Assembly (NCBI GenBank): GCA_018292915.2
Contig: JACVVK020000088.1
Location: 606,501 to 670,500, forward strand
Length of the DNA: 64,000 nt
Source of the DNA: Batillaria attramentaria
Lineage: Eukaryota > Mollusca > Gastropoda > Batillariidae
Direction of reading: 5' to 3'
The notes under the pieces are model-generated. The model made no database searches and was not told the origin of the DNA. It was given only the letters and a program-made list of their open reading frames with translations. A program made the translations under genes and the position numbers. Positions 47,371 through 57,337 of the stretch are shown one piece after another; within the stretch, counting starts at the first letter, position 1, and each line of letters opens with the position of its first letter.

Positions 47371-47840
47371 CCGTGACATTTTTTAGATTTTTTCCCCACA
47401 TCTGCACCCACGTCCATTTGTTGTCACTTCAACGCCGTGTGAAAGCGACAAAGAATTTCCAAAAAACATGCAATTTCGGCGTGATACAGTCGAACCTGCC
47501 AAGGCGGTCACCTGTATAAGCCAAACCACTGTCTAACCTGGTCACCCCAGAGGATCCCCTGACACACTAGCTGTTGACATGACACCCTGGATAACCCGGT
47601 CACCCTGTCTAAGGTGGTCAGTTTGACCCAGTCCCTTGGGTGACCGCCTTACACAGGTTTGACTGTAGTAGGATCTGAAGCATAAGCAGGAGTGAGTGGC
47701 TTTGAATTAGTAATTGATGAACGGAAGCAGGTTCAGAAACAGATGGAGACGGCTGCAGATGTGTGTAAAACAAATGGAGGTGGGTGCAGATGTGGGAAAA
47801 AATCTAAAAAATGTCGGGGAAAATTTTTTTTTCCCCCGCT
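47371..47840. repeat. Inverted repeat around the nested pogo MITE
   Basis: GACATTTTTTAGATTTTTTC and CCACATCTGCACCCAC (47373-47416) recur inverted at about 47765-47818. The arms also share the neighbouring C/G tracts. Together with the MITE between them this looks like a second element nested in the host element, but I cannot see its target duplication. Confidence 0.6.
47487..47665. mobile_element. Small pogo-type MITE, 179 bp
   Basis: Ends CAGTCGAACCTGCCAAGG and, inverted, CAGTCAAACCTGTGTAAGG, followed by GCGGTCACC in both. TA flanks at 47485-47486 and 47666-47667. Internal copies of CC(A/C)GGTCACCC repeat the subterminal motif. It is short enough to consist of little more than its ends. Confidence 0.85.
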
Positions 47841-48239
47841 CAAACATGTTTTATTCGTGCTCCGGGATGCATGAGGACACTTTTGGCATGAAAATTTTCA
47901 GTCCATTTGGCACTGGGAATTTGCGCCGCTGATCTAGGATTTAACCCAGTTTTGCAGCTTGCCACAAGCAATATAGTCTTAGTAGGTATTCGCATCCTCT
48001 GGAAAGCGTAAGTGTTTCGCGTCAAACAAGCAGTATGTCCGATGTCCTTGCGAACCGAGATACATAAAATGTCGTCTGCCCACTGCCGGAAGTAGGAAGT
48101 GAACGATTCAACCAATGAGGGCCCGGTATAGGGTGCTGCGGATAGCTGCATGTACATTAGATCATTGTTCCCAAAAATCGGCGGGGTTGCACCAAGAGTT
48201 ACAGCCCTTTAAGTGTTCACTGACCACACGCACATGCAT

Positions 48240-50230
48240 TGACAAGCAGTGATTTCAATCACTCAAAAGTTTCCTTTATATTTCACAATATAAATAAGAC
48301 CATGTATGACTGTGTCTTGTCTTCAATAAAACAAAAACATTGGTGTCACAATATCAGATTTAACCTCCTACTCCCCAAATTGTCAAATTACAAGAAATCT
48401 CTTGTGGATTATCCCAAGCAATGTTTTGCCAATACAGTTCAAACCATCCATGGCAGTGTTTATAAGCGTCTCTCGTCTGAAATAAAAGAAACAGAAATGA
48501 AATACAGCCGGATACTGCTTCAAAGTGTTGACTTACGTAAGTCTAGTTTTCCATCATTGCAGAAGATCGTAGATATGCGGAGAAAATGTCCTTTTTACTT
48601 TTCTTTAAGTCAAACACATCAAAGTTGTCGGCAATTCTTTGTCTCAGGTACCAGCAATGAGGTATGTGGAATATTCTGAACCTTATTCTGCGGTGCTGCG
48701 ATGTGTCTTGGTGTCACAATATCAGATTTAAAATGTCAATACCAAAAATGTCAAACGACAAGAAATCTCTTTGTGGATAACCCTAAGCAGTGTTTCACAA
48801 ACTGCTACCAATCAACACGTTTTCGTACAAAGTAATAATATCCGCCCGAACATGTGAAACTGTCAGGTATGGTGCATTAAAACTAGCCATTGAAGGGAAT
48901 TTCGTTGTGTCAAATCTTGATAAAATTAAACAAAACCTACCCTCATCTCTTTTCTTAAATCAGATACATTACATCTGATGTTTTTTGTGGTTTTTTTTTG
49001 GTCTCTGAAGACCCCGGGGAGGTATTTGCGTTATTTTCAAGCTGTATTGGATGCTGCAATGTGTCATGGCATCACAGTATTGGATTTGAGCTCCTCACCC
49101 CCCAAACACTGTGATGGTGAAGTACAAGACATGTCTGTTAATGGGTAAACACAAGCGAAGTTTTACCAACAGAACTACTACATATCAAGCCTTCAGAGAA
49201 GCCGATAATATGCTCCACACAAAAGTAGAAAAGTCAAGCAAGTAGCATTAGAACAAGCACATCATGGCAATCGCGTTGTTTCAAGTCTTAATACAGTCCA
49301 TTTCGCTTTTCCTAAATCCAGTGTATCCTATAGATCTGTCAGAAATATTTTGTCTCAGAGAACCCATGTGTGGTATCTGGGTCATTAAAAACCTGGTCAT
49401 TGAATGCTAAAATGTTCCAGGGTTTCACAGTATTAGATTCAAGTTCCTACCCCCCCCCCCCCCCCCCCCATCATTTCTAAGTACAGGACATGCCTTTTAT
49501 GGATACCTTCAAGCGAAGTTTTACCAACAGAACTATTGCGAATCAGAGAATAGTTATATGCTCCATGCAGAAGTGGAAGAGGTCGAGTAGGTTGCACTTA
49601 AACTAGCACATCATTGCACTCTCTTTGTTTTAGGTCTTAATATAATCAAGGAAAAAACACCATTTTCTCTTTTTTACATCAAATGTATCATATCGGTCAG
49701 CAATCCTTTGTCTCAGAGAACTCAAGCGGGGTATCTGCATTATAACAAACATTTGATATATGCCTTGGCTTCACAGTATAAAATTTAAGCTCCTACCCCC
49801 CATCATGTCGAAGTACAAAACATGTCTTTTATGAATACCTTCAAGCAATATTTTACCGAAAGAACTACTACAAATCAGATCATCAGAGAAAATAATGAAC
49901 TGCTCCAGACAAACGTTGAAAAAGTCAGGTAGGACGCATACAACTAGCACATTACCTACGGCAATCTCGTTATCGTCTTAACAAAATCAAGGAAAAAACG
50001 TCAGTATCTCCTTGCTTAAATGAAATGTACCATATCTGTCAGCAATGTTTTGTCCTATAGAACTGAAGAGAAGTCTCTGGGTTGTTTCCAGCCTGGCTCT
50101 ATGATGCTGAGACGTGTCTGGGTGTCACAGCATCAGATGTAAGTTCCTCCCTCCCAAAACTGTTGAATTTCAGGAGGACATCTCTTATATGGTTAGTTCC
50201 AAATCCAAGCGATGTTTTGCAGCGCGATAG
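48240..50230 (+). repeat. ~340-bp tandem repeat array, forward half
   Basis: About six diverged head-to-tail units start near 48330, 48706, 49062, 49415, 49755 and 50105. Each opens with (C)TTGG(T)GTCACA(G/A)TAT(C/T)AGATTTAA, followed by a C-rich CTCCTACCCC stretch, AAGTACAAGACATGTCT, TTTACCAACAGAACTA, GCACATCA and a TTTGTCTCAGAGAAC end. Divergence between units is substantial, so this is an older array than the 1-33 kb satellite and is unrelated to it. The 146-codon open frame in the first unit (48239-48679) is not conserved in the others. Confidence 0.8.
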
Positions 50231-51282
50231 CTTCAGTGCACCCCACCTGACGTCTACTGGTGTATACCATTACGTTTTGTGATAATGTGTTGATTGGTAA
50301 TAGTTTTATTCGTAAACATCGGTTGAAGGTATCCACTAAAAACATTATTTGTACTTTGACATTATGGGAGGGAGGAACGTAGATCTTATACTGTGACATC
50401 CAAAGAGATCTCAGCGTAACAAAACCAGATGTGAAATAGCCTAGAGACTTCACCTGGGTTAAAATGAGACAAAATATTGTTCACAGATGTGATGCATTTG
50501 ATCTAAGAAGAGAGAAAATGAAGTTTTGCCTCTAATTTTATAAGGCTTCAGTCACTAAAATTGCCATAACAAACTAGGTTTGATGCACTTCACCAGCCGC
50601 TTTTCACATGTTCTGGTGCATATCATTACTTATTTATGAAAACGCGTTGATATTAGTTGTAGTTTCTTTGGCAAGACACCGAGTGTGGTTATCCACAAGG
50701 AGATTTCTGGTAATCTGAAGTTATGGGGGGATAGGAGCTTAAAACTAATACTGTGACACCCAGGCATGTTGCAGCATCGAAACAACAGGTTTGCAATAAC
50801 TGAGGTACCTCACTTGCAATCTCTGAGACAAAGAATTGCTGACAGATATAATGCATTCGATTCACGAACAAGAAAAGGGCAGGTTTTGTTTAATTTTATC
50901 AAGATTTGACACAATGAAATTCCCTTCATGGCTAGTTTTAATGCACCAAACGTGAGTTTCACATGTTTGGGCTGATATTATTACTTAGTATGAAAACGTT
51001 TGATTGGTATTAGTTATATTGGCAAAACGTCGCTTGTGGTTATCCATGAGATTTCTAAGAGATTTCTTGTAATTTGACAATTTGGGGGGGGGGGGGGGAG
51101 GTTAAATCTGATATTGTGACACCAAGACACATTGTAGCATCACAGAGTCAAGTTTGAAATAACCACCGTACTCCACTTACGATATAGGAGACAAAGAGGT
51201 GCTGACAGATATGATGCGTTTGATTTAAGAAAAGAGAACAGGGTTTTGTCTGCTTCTATTCATGACCTTCCCCACTGCTGAA
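50231..51282 (-). repeat. ~340-bp tandem repeat array, inverted half
   Basis: Three units of the same repeat, reverse-complemented: G(A/G)GGTATCCACTA, TTGTACTTTGACATTATGGG, TTATACTGTGACATCC and GAGACAAA(A/G)ATTG(C/T)TCACAG. They recur near 50330, 50680 and 51050. The switch from forward to inverted order lies close to 50200-50250, making a palindrome with ~1-kb arms. Confidence 0.8.
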
Positions 51283-51308
51283 ACACTAGACTTACGTAAG
51301 TCTAGTGT
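51283..51308. repeat. 26-bp perfect palindrome at the array edge
   Basis: Core CTAGACTTACGTAAGTCTAG extended three bases on each side. It sits exactly between the tandem array and the RTE-like LINE fragment. A shorter version of the same core (GACTTACGTAAGTC, 48531-48544) lies in the first forward unit of the array. Confidence 0.9.
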
Positions 51309-51837
51309 CGAGACGTCACAGCCAGAATCAGCAAGGCAAGGGCAGCAATGGTCATGCTGAAGAACGTCTGGGCATCCAAAGTTGTCAGCATAAGAACCAA
51401 ACTTCGCATCTTCAACTCCAACGTGAAGTCAGTTCTGCTCTACGGATGCGAAACATGGAGTACAACGAAGACGATGCAGCAGAAGATCCAGACATTTCTC
51501 AACACAGGTCTGAGGCGCATCTTCAACATCCGATGGTCAGAGAGGATCCGGAATGAAGAGCTGTGGGAGCGAGCGGGGCAGGAACCAGTGGCCAAGCAGA
51601 TCCTGCGGAGGAAGTGGGGCTGGATTGGACACACCCTCAGGAAGCCAGCAGCACCACACGCCAAGCCCTGACATGGAACCCACAGGGGAAAAGGAAGAGA
51701 GGCCGGCCTCGCAACAGCTGGAGGCGGGACACTGAGGCAGAGCTATGTAAGCAGGGGACCAACTGGACTGAAGTGGCAAGACTAGCCTAGAACAGAGTGC
51801 GATGGCGAAGGGTTGTCGATGGCCTATGCTTCACTGA
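51309..51837 (+). pseudogene. RTE-like LINE reverse-transcriptase C-terminus
   Basis: Frames encode the end of a non-LTR polyprotein: ARISKARAAM, TKLRIFNSNVKSVLLYGCETW, LRRIFNIRWSERIRNEELW and RRKWGWIGHTLRKP, then after a frameshift near 51655 KRKRGRPRNSWRRDTEAEL and TNWTEVARLA with a stop. This order is characteristic of the C-terminal thumb and tail of RTE-type and related LINEs. The catalytic RT core is absent. The fragment starts at the palindrome and runs into the CR1-like endonuclease fragment near 51838. Clade assignment is tentative. Confidence 0.75.
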
Positions 51838-52864
51838 CGCCTGCGGGTTACACCACAATATCCTTTCCCCGCCCCACTGGTCCTGGTGGTGGGATTGCCA
51901 TTGTACTAAAAAAGTCTATCGCTAATCATGTGTCGACAACATCCATCACCAAAACGTTTCTAACAATGGAAGTCTGTGAAATGCGCCTAGTTCATCAAAA
52001 TAGATGCATGGTATTTATCTGCTTATATCGCCCCCCCCCCCCCACCTAGTAAGAAGAACAATGTCACCAACAGCATGTTTATTGACGAATTCTCAGACTT
52101 ACTTGAATCCTATATTTCCTGTGATTGTCTATACATTGTTGGTGACTTTAACTTTCATTATGATTCCACTACTGATGCACAAGTAAATACCTTAAAAAAT
52201 CTACTCCACAGTCATAGTCTAGACCAACTTGTTAATGCATCAACCCATCGTTTAGGCCACACTCTTGATTGGATAATTACCAACAGGACAAGCGATGTAC
52301 TTACTCTAGATATAACTGACAAACTAATTTCAGATCACTTTGTTATTTCTCTAAACGTCTGTTTTCCAAAACCTTATAAGCTAACTAAAACAATAATCTC
52401 TCGCAACTTAAGAGCCTTGCACATCGACAAGTTCAAATCAGATATATTGAAAATTGTATCCACTACTGTCAGTACTAACCCTCAAACTCTAGCTGACACG
52501 TACGACAAAAAACTCCGAAAATTATTAGACCAACATGCACCTGAAAATACAAGAGTAATTAACGAACGTCCATCAGCTCCGTGGATGACAGATGACATTA
52601 AAAAGGCCAAACAAAAGCGGCGATGTGCAGAACGACGGTGGCGCAAATCTGGTTTATCCATACATCGGCAAATATACGCTCATCATCGCAACCTAGTAAC
52701 CACTCTGATCTGTAAAACCAAAAGAAACTTCATCTGCAATCGCATAGAAAATGCTGTGTCTACCAAAGAGCTGTTTCGACTAACTGGCCAACTATTGGGA
52801 AAGACAAATGGTGTTATTTTTCCATCTAAAATTCCTATGGATGAACTGCCTGACAAATTTAATA
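51838..52864 (+). pseudogene. CR1-like ORF2 endonuclease and linker
   Basis: Apurinic-type endonuclease (EEP fold) in two frames: PGGGIAIVLKKSI and CMVFICLYRPP before a poly-C tract at 52030-52042, then in a shifted frame YIVGDFNFHYDS (GDFN block), THRLGHTLDWIITN (the T/S-x-LDxI block) and ISDHFVI (SDH catalytic His). The linker follows (ERPSAPWMTDDIKKAKQKRR, LFRLTGQLLGKTN, MDELPDKFN). The N-terminal endonuclease with its catalytic Glu is missing. The frame is intact from 52075 to the TA at 52863, where the Tc1 element begins. Same family as the pieces at 36221-36848. Confidence 0.85.
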
Positions 52865-54424
52865 CAGCATCTTCCAAAAGAAACGCGAAAAAATGAAACG
52901 CAAATTCTGAAATGGTGTCTGCACGTGTCAACTCGATATCACGTGCGTTTGTCCGTTATTACGTGCTTTACGGTATTTTAGGGTTCGATTCCGTAAAAAT
53001 TGCTGACATTGCATTTCCGGGCAACCTTCCGAATCGGGGTAAATGCACGTGGGTCAGCAAATGGGAAGACGCCGAAGTGAAAACGGATTGCAAGCGCTGA
53101 ACACAGATATAGGGTGAACTGACCAGTGGTTCAAATTTCAGTTGTCTGCCTTTTCCTGTCTTTGACGGCCATGACCCGTCTTTCGGACACGTTGCGGTCC
53201 CAAGCAATTGGGCAAATTCAGGCAGGGAGGCGATTAGCTGATGTTGCACGGCATTTTAACGTTCATCACTCGAACATTTATCGGCTTCAGACTCGAATCC
53301 AGGCATCTGGGTCAGTCCAGGATGGACCCCGAAGTGGCCGTCCAAGGGTAGTAACTCCGCGTCAAGAACGGCTGATTCAGCGAAATCATCGGCGCCATCC
53401 TTTTGAGCAGGCTGCTTTTACTGTCGGAACGAACGTTGGAACTCATAACAGGCAGCTCAGCTAACAAACAGTGACACGTGTTTTGCGATCTGCCCACCTT
53501 GGCTGCTATCATCCATACCGTGGTGCCGTTCTGACCCAGCGTCACCGTCAGGCGAGGCTGAACTGGGCCATACAGCGTCAGAACTGGAGAAGGAGACAGT
53601 GGGAGCAGGTTGTGTTCAGTGATGAATGTCGATTCTGTCTCGAACCACGTTCTGGACGTGTTCGCATCTGGCGTCCAAGGGTCACCAGAATGCAGGACCG
53701 CCACATCCAGCAGGTACCACTCCGGGGCGGCCCGTCAGTCATGTCGTGGGACGGAATGCGGGGTGGACAGCTCCTGGGACCTGTCTTCTTCAACAATCTA
53801 CGACCAGGACCTGGAGGCGGAATCAACGCGCTGCGTTACATCAACCATGTGAACCAGCCCGTTGTGGTACCATTCTTCGCTCGTCGTGCAGGACTGACAT
53901 TTCAACAGGACAATGCGCCGGCGCACACCGCTCGTCTTACCCAACAAGCGCTTGCTCAAAATAACATCCCGACAACGCCTTGGCCCACTATGCGTCCTGA
54001 CATAAACCCGATTGAGAACTTGTGGGCTGAAATCAAGCGCAGACTTAACCTGGTGGCAAATCGTCCACGGAACGCCGTCGAGCTCCAACAGGCCATCCAG
54101 AGGATCTGGAATGTCTTGCCAGGATTGCTGCCTCGACGACTGGTTCATTCCATGCCACACCGGTGTCAGGCTGTGGTTGCAGCAGGCGGAGGACACACTC
54201 GTTACTGAACTGCCTTTTGACACCTCATAATCCAAGGGCCAGAACTGTGCAAACTGTGAACGGTAACGCTTTGATTTTGTAACAAACGAAACTTCTCTTT
54301 AAATGTGTGTGTTGTTCTCGTTTTTTTTCATACTAATGAATTGTATTTGAACCAAACTGGACATGAAACAAAAAGAACTACGTGTCTTTGACAGCGATTT
54401 TCGCGTTTCTTTTGGAAGATACTG
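52865..54424 (+). mobile_element. Tc1-type transposon, 1560 bp
   Basis: Inverted ends CAGCATCTTCCAAAAGAAAC and, at the right, inverted CAGTATCTTCCAAAAGAAAC, followed by GCGAAAA in both (~27 bases). TA at 52863-52864 and 54425-54426. It encloses one transposase gene. Size, ends and TA duplication are all as expected for Tc1. Confidence 0.92.
53171..54208 (+). pseudogene. Tc1 transposase, DD34E, one in-frame stop
   Basis: The transposase cuts the element out at its inverted ends and pastes it at TA. From the ATG at 53171 a single frame runs to 54208 (345 codons), broken only by TAA at 53462-53464. Residues ~1-95: paired-like helix-turn-helix region (RLADVARHFNVHHSNIYRL) with the GRPR hook (SGRPRV) and second HTH. 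The catalytic domain has FSDECRF (first Asp), QQDNAPAHT (second Asp) and NPIENLWAEIKRR (Glu) with 34 residues between the last two, i.e. DD34E. There is also a Gly-rich GPGGGI loop. An alternative reading is translation of the C-terminal part from the ATG at 53471, which would lack DNA binding. Confidence 0.9.
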
Positions 54425-54426
54425 TA

Positions 54427-55061
54427 TACATCTGTATAAAACTTTACTTGTTCAGCAAGAATATCAGCTTGAGAGGTGACATAGTTTCCATCTTGCGTCT
54501 TGAGGCTGTCCATTATTTTGGCGCTGGCATTAGTTTTTTCTAAATTAAGGAAGTATTTTGTGTTTTTTTCACCCTCCTGAATAAATTTCATTCTTGAACG
54601 CACTTGGGCACTTTTTGCTTCTTGCACTTCATGTACTTCTAATTTTTTCTTTAATGTTTCTCTAGAGGTAAGTAATGCCTGATTGTCCGGATCAAAGGAT
54701 AGGTCATTATCTATGCTGTCAAGCTCCTTTTGCAGCTCAGACCACTGGTTTTTCTGTCTATGCCTTTTACCAGTGGAGTATGCTATACAGAAATCACGGA
54801 TTCTACATTTACAAAGGTCCCATTTTAACTGGGGTTCCATGTTACTGTATTCCTGGGTTACGTTTTGCAAACAGTTGTTCATAATGCGGACAAAATCGAT
54901 ATCATGTAATAAACTATCATTGAATTTCCAATATGATGGGCCTCTTTCTACAGTGGATATTTTGAATTTTATTTCAACGGATCTGTGGTCTGTTTGAGGT
55001 GTGGAATGCATATCGCAAAGGGGTGTTTTGTTAAATATACCATCTGTACATAGGATGTAGT
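54427..55061 (-). pseudogene. Tx1/L1-like ORF2, endonuclease-RT linker
   Basis: Minus-strand frame with QTDHRSVEIKF (end of the endonuclease with its SDH-equivalent DHR), then PSYWKFNDSLLHD, a long charged helical linker, and RSRMKFIQEGEKNTKYFLNL, the strongly conserved motif just before the RT of L1/Tx1-group LINEs. It continues to QVKFYTDVYS, where the TA flank of the Tc1 element cuts it. The RT itself is absent from the window. Confidence 0.85.
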
Positions 55062-55664
55062 CTAATCTACGGGCAATGAAAGGGTGCTTGTGACTCCAGG
55101 AGAATTCTTTTTCATCAGAGTGAAAAAGCCGTCAAACATCGCAACAGAAGAGTTCGTTAAAATGTTCTGAAAACAAGCTATGTCGTCCATTTTATGTGGC
55201 GCACCACTAATAATATCAAGGTCATTATTTAAAACACAGTTAAAGTCTCCACATACGACTTTTTCTCCATCAAACTTTCCCAGGTGTTCAGTCAATTCAC
55301 CATAGAATATCTGTTTTTCTTGAGAAGGACATGGGGCGTATGCGTTAACAACAAGTATACTGTCGCTGTCAGTCGTGAAAGCAACTGAAACTATCCTGTC
55401 TGTCGTATGTATACACTTTGCTTCATATGGAAAACACTTTCTTATGAGAGTAACTTGACCCATACTTCTGCGTGAAACTGATGAGAAAAATATCTTGCCT
55501 CCCCACTCCTTTTCCCATGTTTCCGTATCATTGTCTGTGGTATAAGTTTCTTGAAGGCATATTATGTCATATTTCTTCTCTTTTAGTTTTTTAAATAAAC
55601 TTTTTCTTTTCAATCTGTTTCTTAAACCATAAATGTTAAGAGTACACACTGATACACTATTCAT
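55062..55664 (-). pseudogene. Tx1/L1-like ORF2 start, apurinic endonuclease
   Basis: Minus-strand frame from MNSVSVCTLNIYGL with the classic endonuclease blocks: N in TLNIYGLRN, catalytic Glu in IICLQETY, VNAYAPCP and CGDFNCVLN. The element endonuclease nicks target DNA for target-primed reverse transcription. A frameshift near 55090-55110 (close to FTLMKKNSPG) separates it from the catalytic tail (RRLDYIL, then the DHR block), which lies in the next frame. The start matches the usual ORF2 start of this group, ~130 bases after ORF1 ends. Confidence 0.87.
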
Positions 55665-55797
55665 CTAGATAGCTCAAAATCCGTTAGACGTGTCCGTAAC
55701 CGTAAACCGTAGACCATCAAAATCAGAGCACTGTCCGCAAGGGTAATAATCACAGTCCGTTAGTCGAGAGCCGGGGTCAGACGCTGGGGCCATACAG

Positions 55798-55956
55798 TTA
55801 CGGGTAGCAAGGACTACGGCGGGTTCTTGTCGCTGTGGCTTTGACCTTGACCCTCGTGGACATTGCATCAGAGTCAATTTCTTCTGTTGTGGGGGTCATG
55901 TTGCACGACGGGTGACCAGCTTTGTGGCCAGGCTGTAGGCATTGTTTGCATTTGAT
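55798..55956 (-). pseudogene. Tx1/L1-like ORF1, C-terminal zinc knuckle
   Basis: Minus-strand frame IKCKQCLQPGHKAGHPSC, a zinc-knuckle-like C-x2-C-x4-H unit with a longer last spacing, then a short basic tail (STRVKVKATATRTRR) and a stop near 55798. It is the continuation of the ORF1 piece on the other side of the inserted MITE. Confidence 0.7.
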
Positions 55957-55959
55957 CTG

Positions 55960-56630
55960 GGCCGCGTTTCTTAAGGCGGGCGTTTCGAAACGTTCCGGGG
56001 CGCTTTCCTATGAAACCGTTTACATGCACCTTGCCCGCGGCGTGCAGAAAAAGCGCTCGCGTGCGGAGTCTGAAGCAAGTTCGCCGCGAGCAAAAGGTCA
56101 CGTGGTCAGTTTCTATGTAAACAAAGATGGCGGCGCCCACCGAAGGCTTCGTTGAAGTGGAACTAAGAAATGGCTTAAAATGAATTTGCGGGTGGATGGA
56201 GACCTTCTGTCCCAACTTGTAATTGTGCAGAATAGTATACGAAAATAATTTGAGCTAATTGCACCGGGCCGTGGTCGCCAGTCATTCAGGGATATGTTGT
56301 GCGTGTTTGTGGGGAAGGAGTGGTCAAAGTGAGTACGTAATGGTGCCTTACGTCTCCGTTTTGCATCGAGCAGAACATGCATACTAGCGGTATATCATGC
56401 TCCAAGCCAGTAATTATTGCTCCTCCTCAAAAACGTCGTCTTCTGCGCTCAAAAGATGACTGATAGCTGCGAGCACTAGAGTTTTCTTCTTCCTTTTCAG
56501 CCTTGCCAACAACCGTGTTCGTGATTCCGCCGCCATTTTGAAAGCGCCTTGGTTCTAATTGGCCGTTTCCCAACGAGGCAAAGCGACCTCCGCAAGCGCC
56601 CGCGAGCGCCTTTGCGTAAGAAACGCGGCC
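55960..56630. mobile_element. Harbinger-like MITE, 671 bp, between two zinc knuckles
   Basis: Ends GGCCGCGTTTCTTA and its exact reverse complement. CTG is duplicated at 55957-55959 and 56631-56633. Next to the ends are further inverted GGCGGGCG / CGCCCGCG stretches. Three-base CWG duplications are known for some Harbinger elements, so that superfamily is the best guess. No transposase. It has two inverted YY1-like motifs. The ORF1 reading frame of the host LINE resumes on the far side, which fixes the borders. Confidence 0.8.
56124..56134 (+). promoter_or_regulatory. YY1-like motif in the MITE, with inverted partner
   Basis: AAGATGGCGGC here and AAAATGGCGGC on the minus strand at 56529-56539, both exact to the AANATGGCGGC consensus. 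Being inside a MITE, they could be dispersed genome-wide; function is untested. Confidence 0.35.
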
Positions 56631-56633
56631 CTG

Positions 56634-57027
56634 GTTTTGACATTCGGTCGTTGTATGACCTTTTTCCAAACACCGACCACATTCAGAGTGCAGAGCGCGC
56701 TCCTTCAGCTTTTGTTCGTAGTGATAGAGCGACGCGTTGAATGGTCCGATTTGTAGTGTTTTGGAAAGGGGGGACGGGGGGATAGAGATGTAAACAAATC
56801 TCCGCCCCGTCAACCATCGCGTGAGCTTCCCATCAGAGTCTCTGTCTCTCTCAGCAATGAGTTTTGATCGCAGGTCACAACCGATTGCTTCATTTTCTGA
56901 AATTGGGAAGATCATCCAATTATACTGCCTGTTTTCGTAGCACAGCTCTGTAGCTCTGACAGGTTTTGTATAAGAAAAATATTTCCGAGGTAGGGGTGGT
57001 TTGCATATAAGGCCAAATATCTATGAA
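56634..57027 (-). pseudogene. Tx1/L1-like ORF1, N-terminal part with zinc knuckle
   Basis: Minus-strand frame from about 57027: RKYFSYTKPVRATELCYENR, a region ending TLQIGPFNASLYHYEQK (consistent with the RRM-like and linker part of Tx1-type ORF1), then the first zinc knuckle CGRCLEKGHTTTEC. ORF1 proteins bind element RNA. The frame hits a stop just upstream of ~57027, so the true N-terminus is missing or shifted. The inserted MITE lies immediately after the knuckle. Confidence 0.75.
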
Positions 57028-57234
57028 AAGACTCCTTCAAATTACTCATCATTCCGGTATTTTTGTCACTTGTGACAACTGCACATATGACATGAACTAC
57101 TGCACTATTATAGCTTTAGTATTAAGAATAACAGAGCTTTTAGATAAACACATTTTTTCACGTTTCTGTGAGAAGCGCCGGTCAAAAAAGTTCCAATTTT
57201 GCAATTTCATAAGTACAATCCAAGGCACTTAAGT
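57028..57234. other. Unassigned AT-rich stretch
   Basis: Probably the decayed 5' part of the Tx1-like LINE, but no motif can be read. A 69-codon frame at 57023-57232 has no features. Confidence 0.35.
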
Positions 57235-57335
57235 CCACGTTTCATCAGCTCTCTAGATCTTCCAGATTACATGTCAAAATTAATTCAGTCCCGGAAGTCA
57301 CAAAAGCAACAAGGAAATCACAAGATATGTAGAAG
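57235..57335 (+). repeat. Tandem-repeat unit split by the pogo element, left copy
   Basis: CATCAGCTCTCTAGATCTTCCAGAT through GGAAATCACAAGATAT recurs at about 58690-58782, beyond the transposon, and the associated GAGGCTGACGTCAAATGTTT segment recurs at 58629, 58811 and 58888. The transposon therefore landed in a pre-existing short tandem repeat. Confidence 0.7.
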
Positions 57336-57337
57336 TA

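Larger units (their letters stand above)
46731..48153. mobile_element. MULE-like non-autonomous element, 1423 bp, 9-bp target duplication
   Basis: Inverted ends ACATGCAGCTATC(T/C)GCAGC continue to CCCTATACCGGGCCCTCATTGGTTG, about 45 bases with one mismatch, then a weaker shared CACTTCC/TACTTCCGG part. Flanks are ACATTAGAT at 46722-46730 and 48154-48162, a perfect 9-bp duplication. No transposase frame. The terminal sequence is unrelated to the other 9-bp-duplication element at 37144-39060, so two distinct families of this kind are present. It hosts a nested pogo MITE and an internal inverted repeat. Confidence 0.87.

Noticed and set aside
48239..48679. 146-codon frame as a possible host gene
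   Set aside because: Lies in the first unit of a tandem array; the equivalent parts of the other units are not open.
56549..56756. Forward frames over the ORF1/MITE junction
   Set aside because: Antisense to the Tx1-like ORF1 zinc-knuckle frame and crossing the MITE border.
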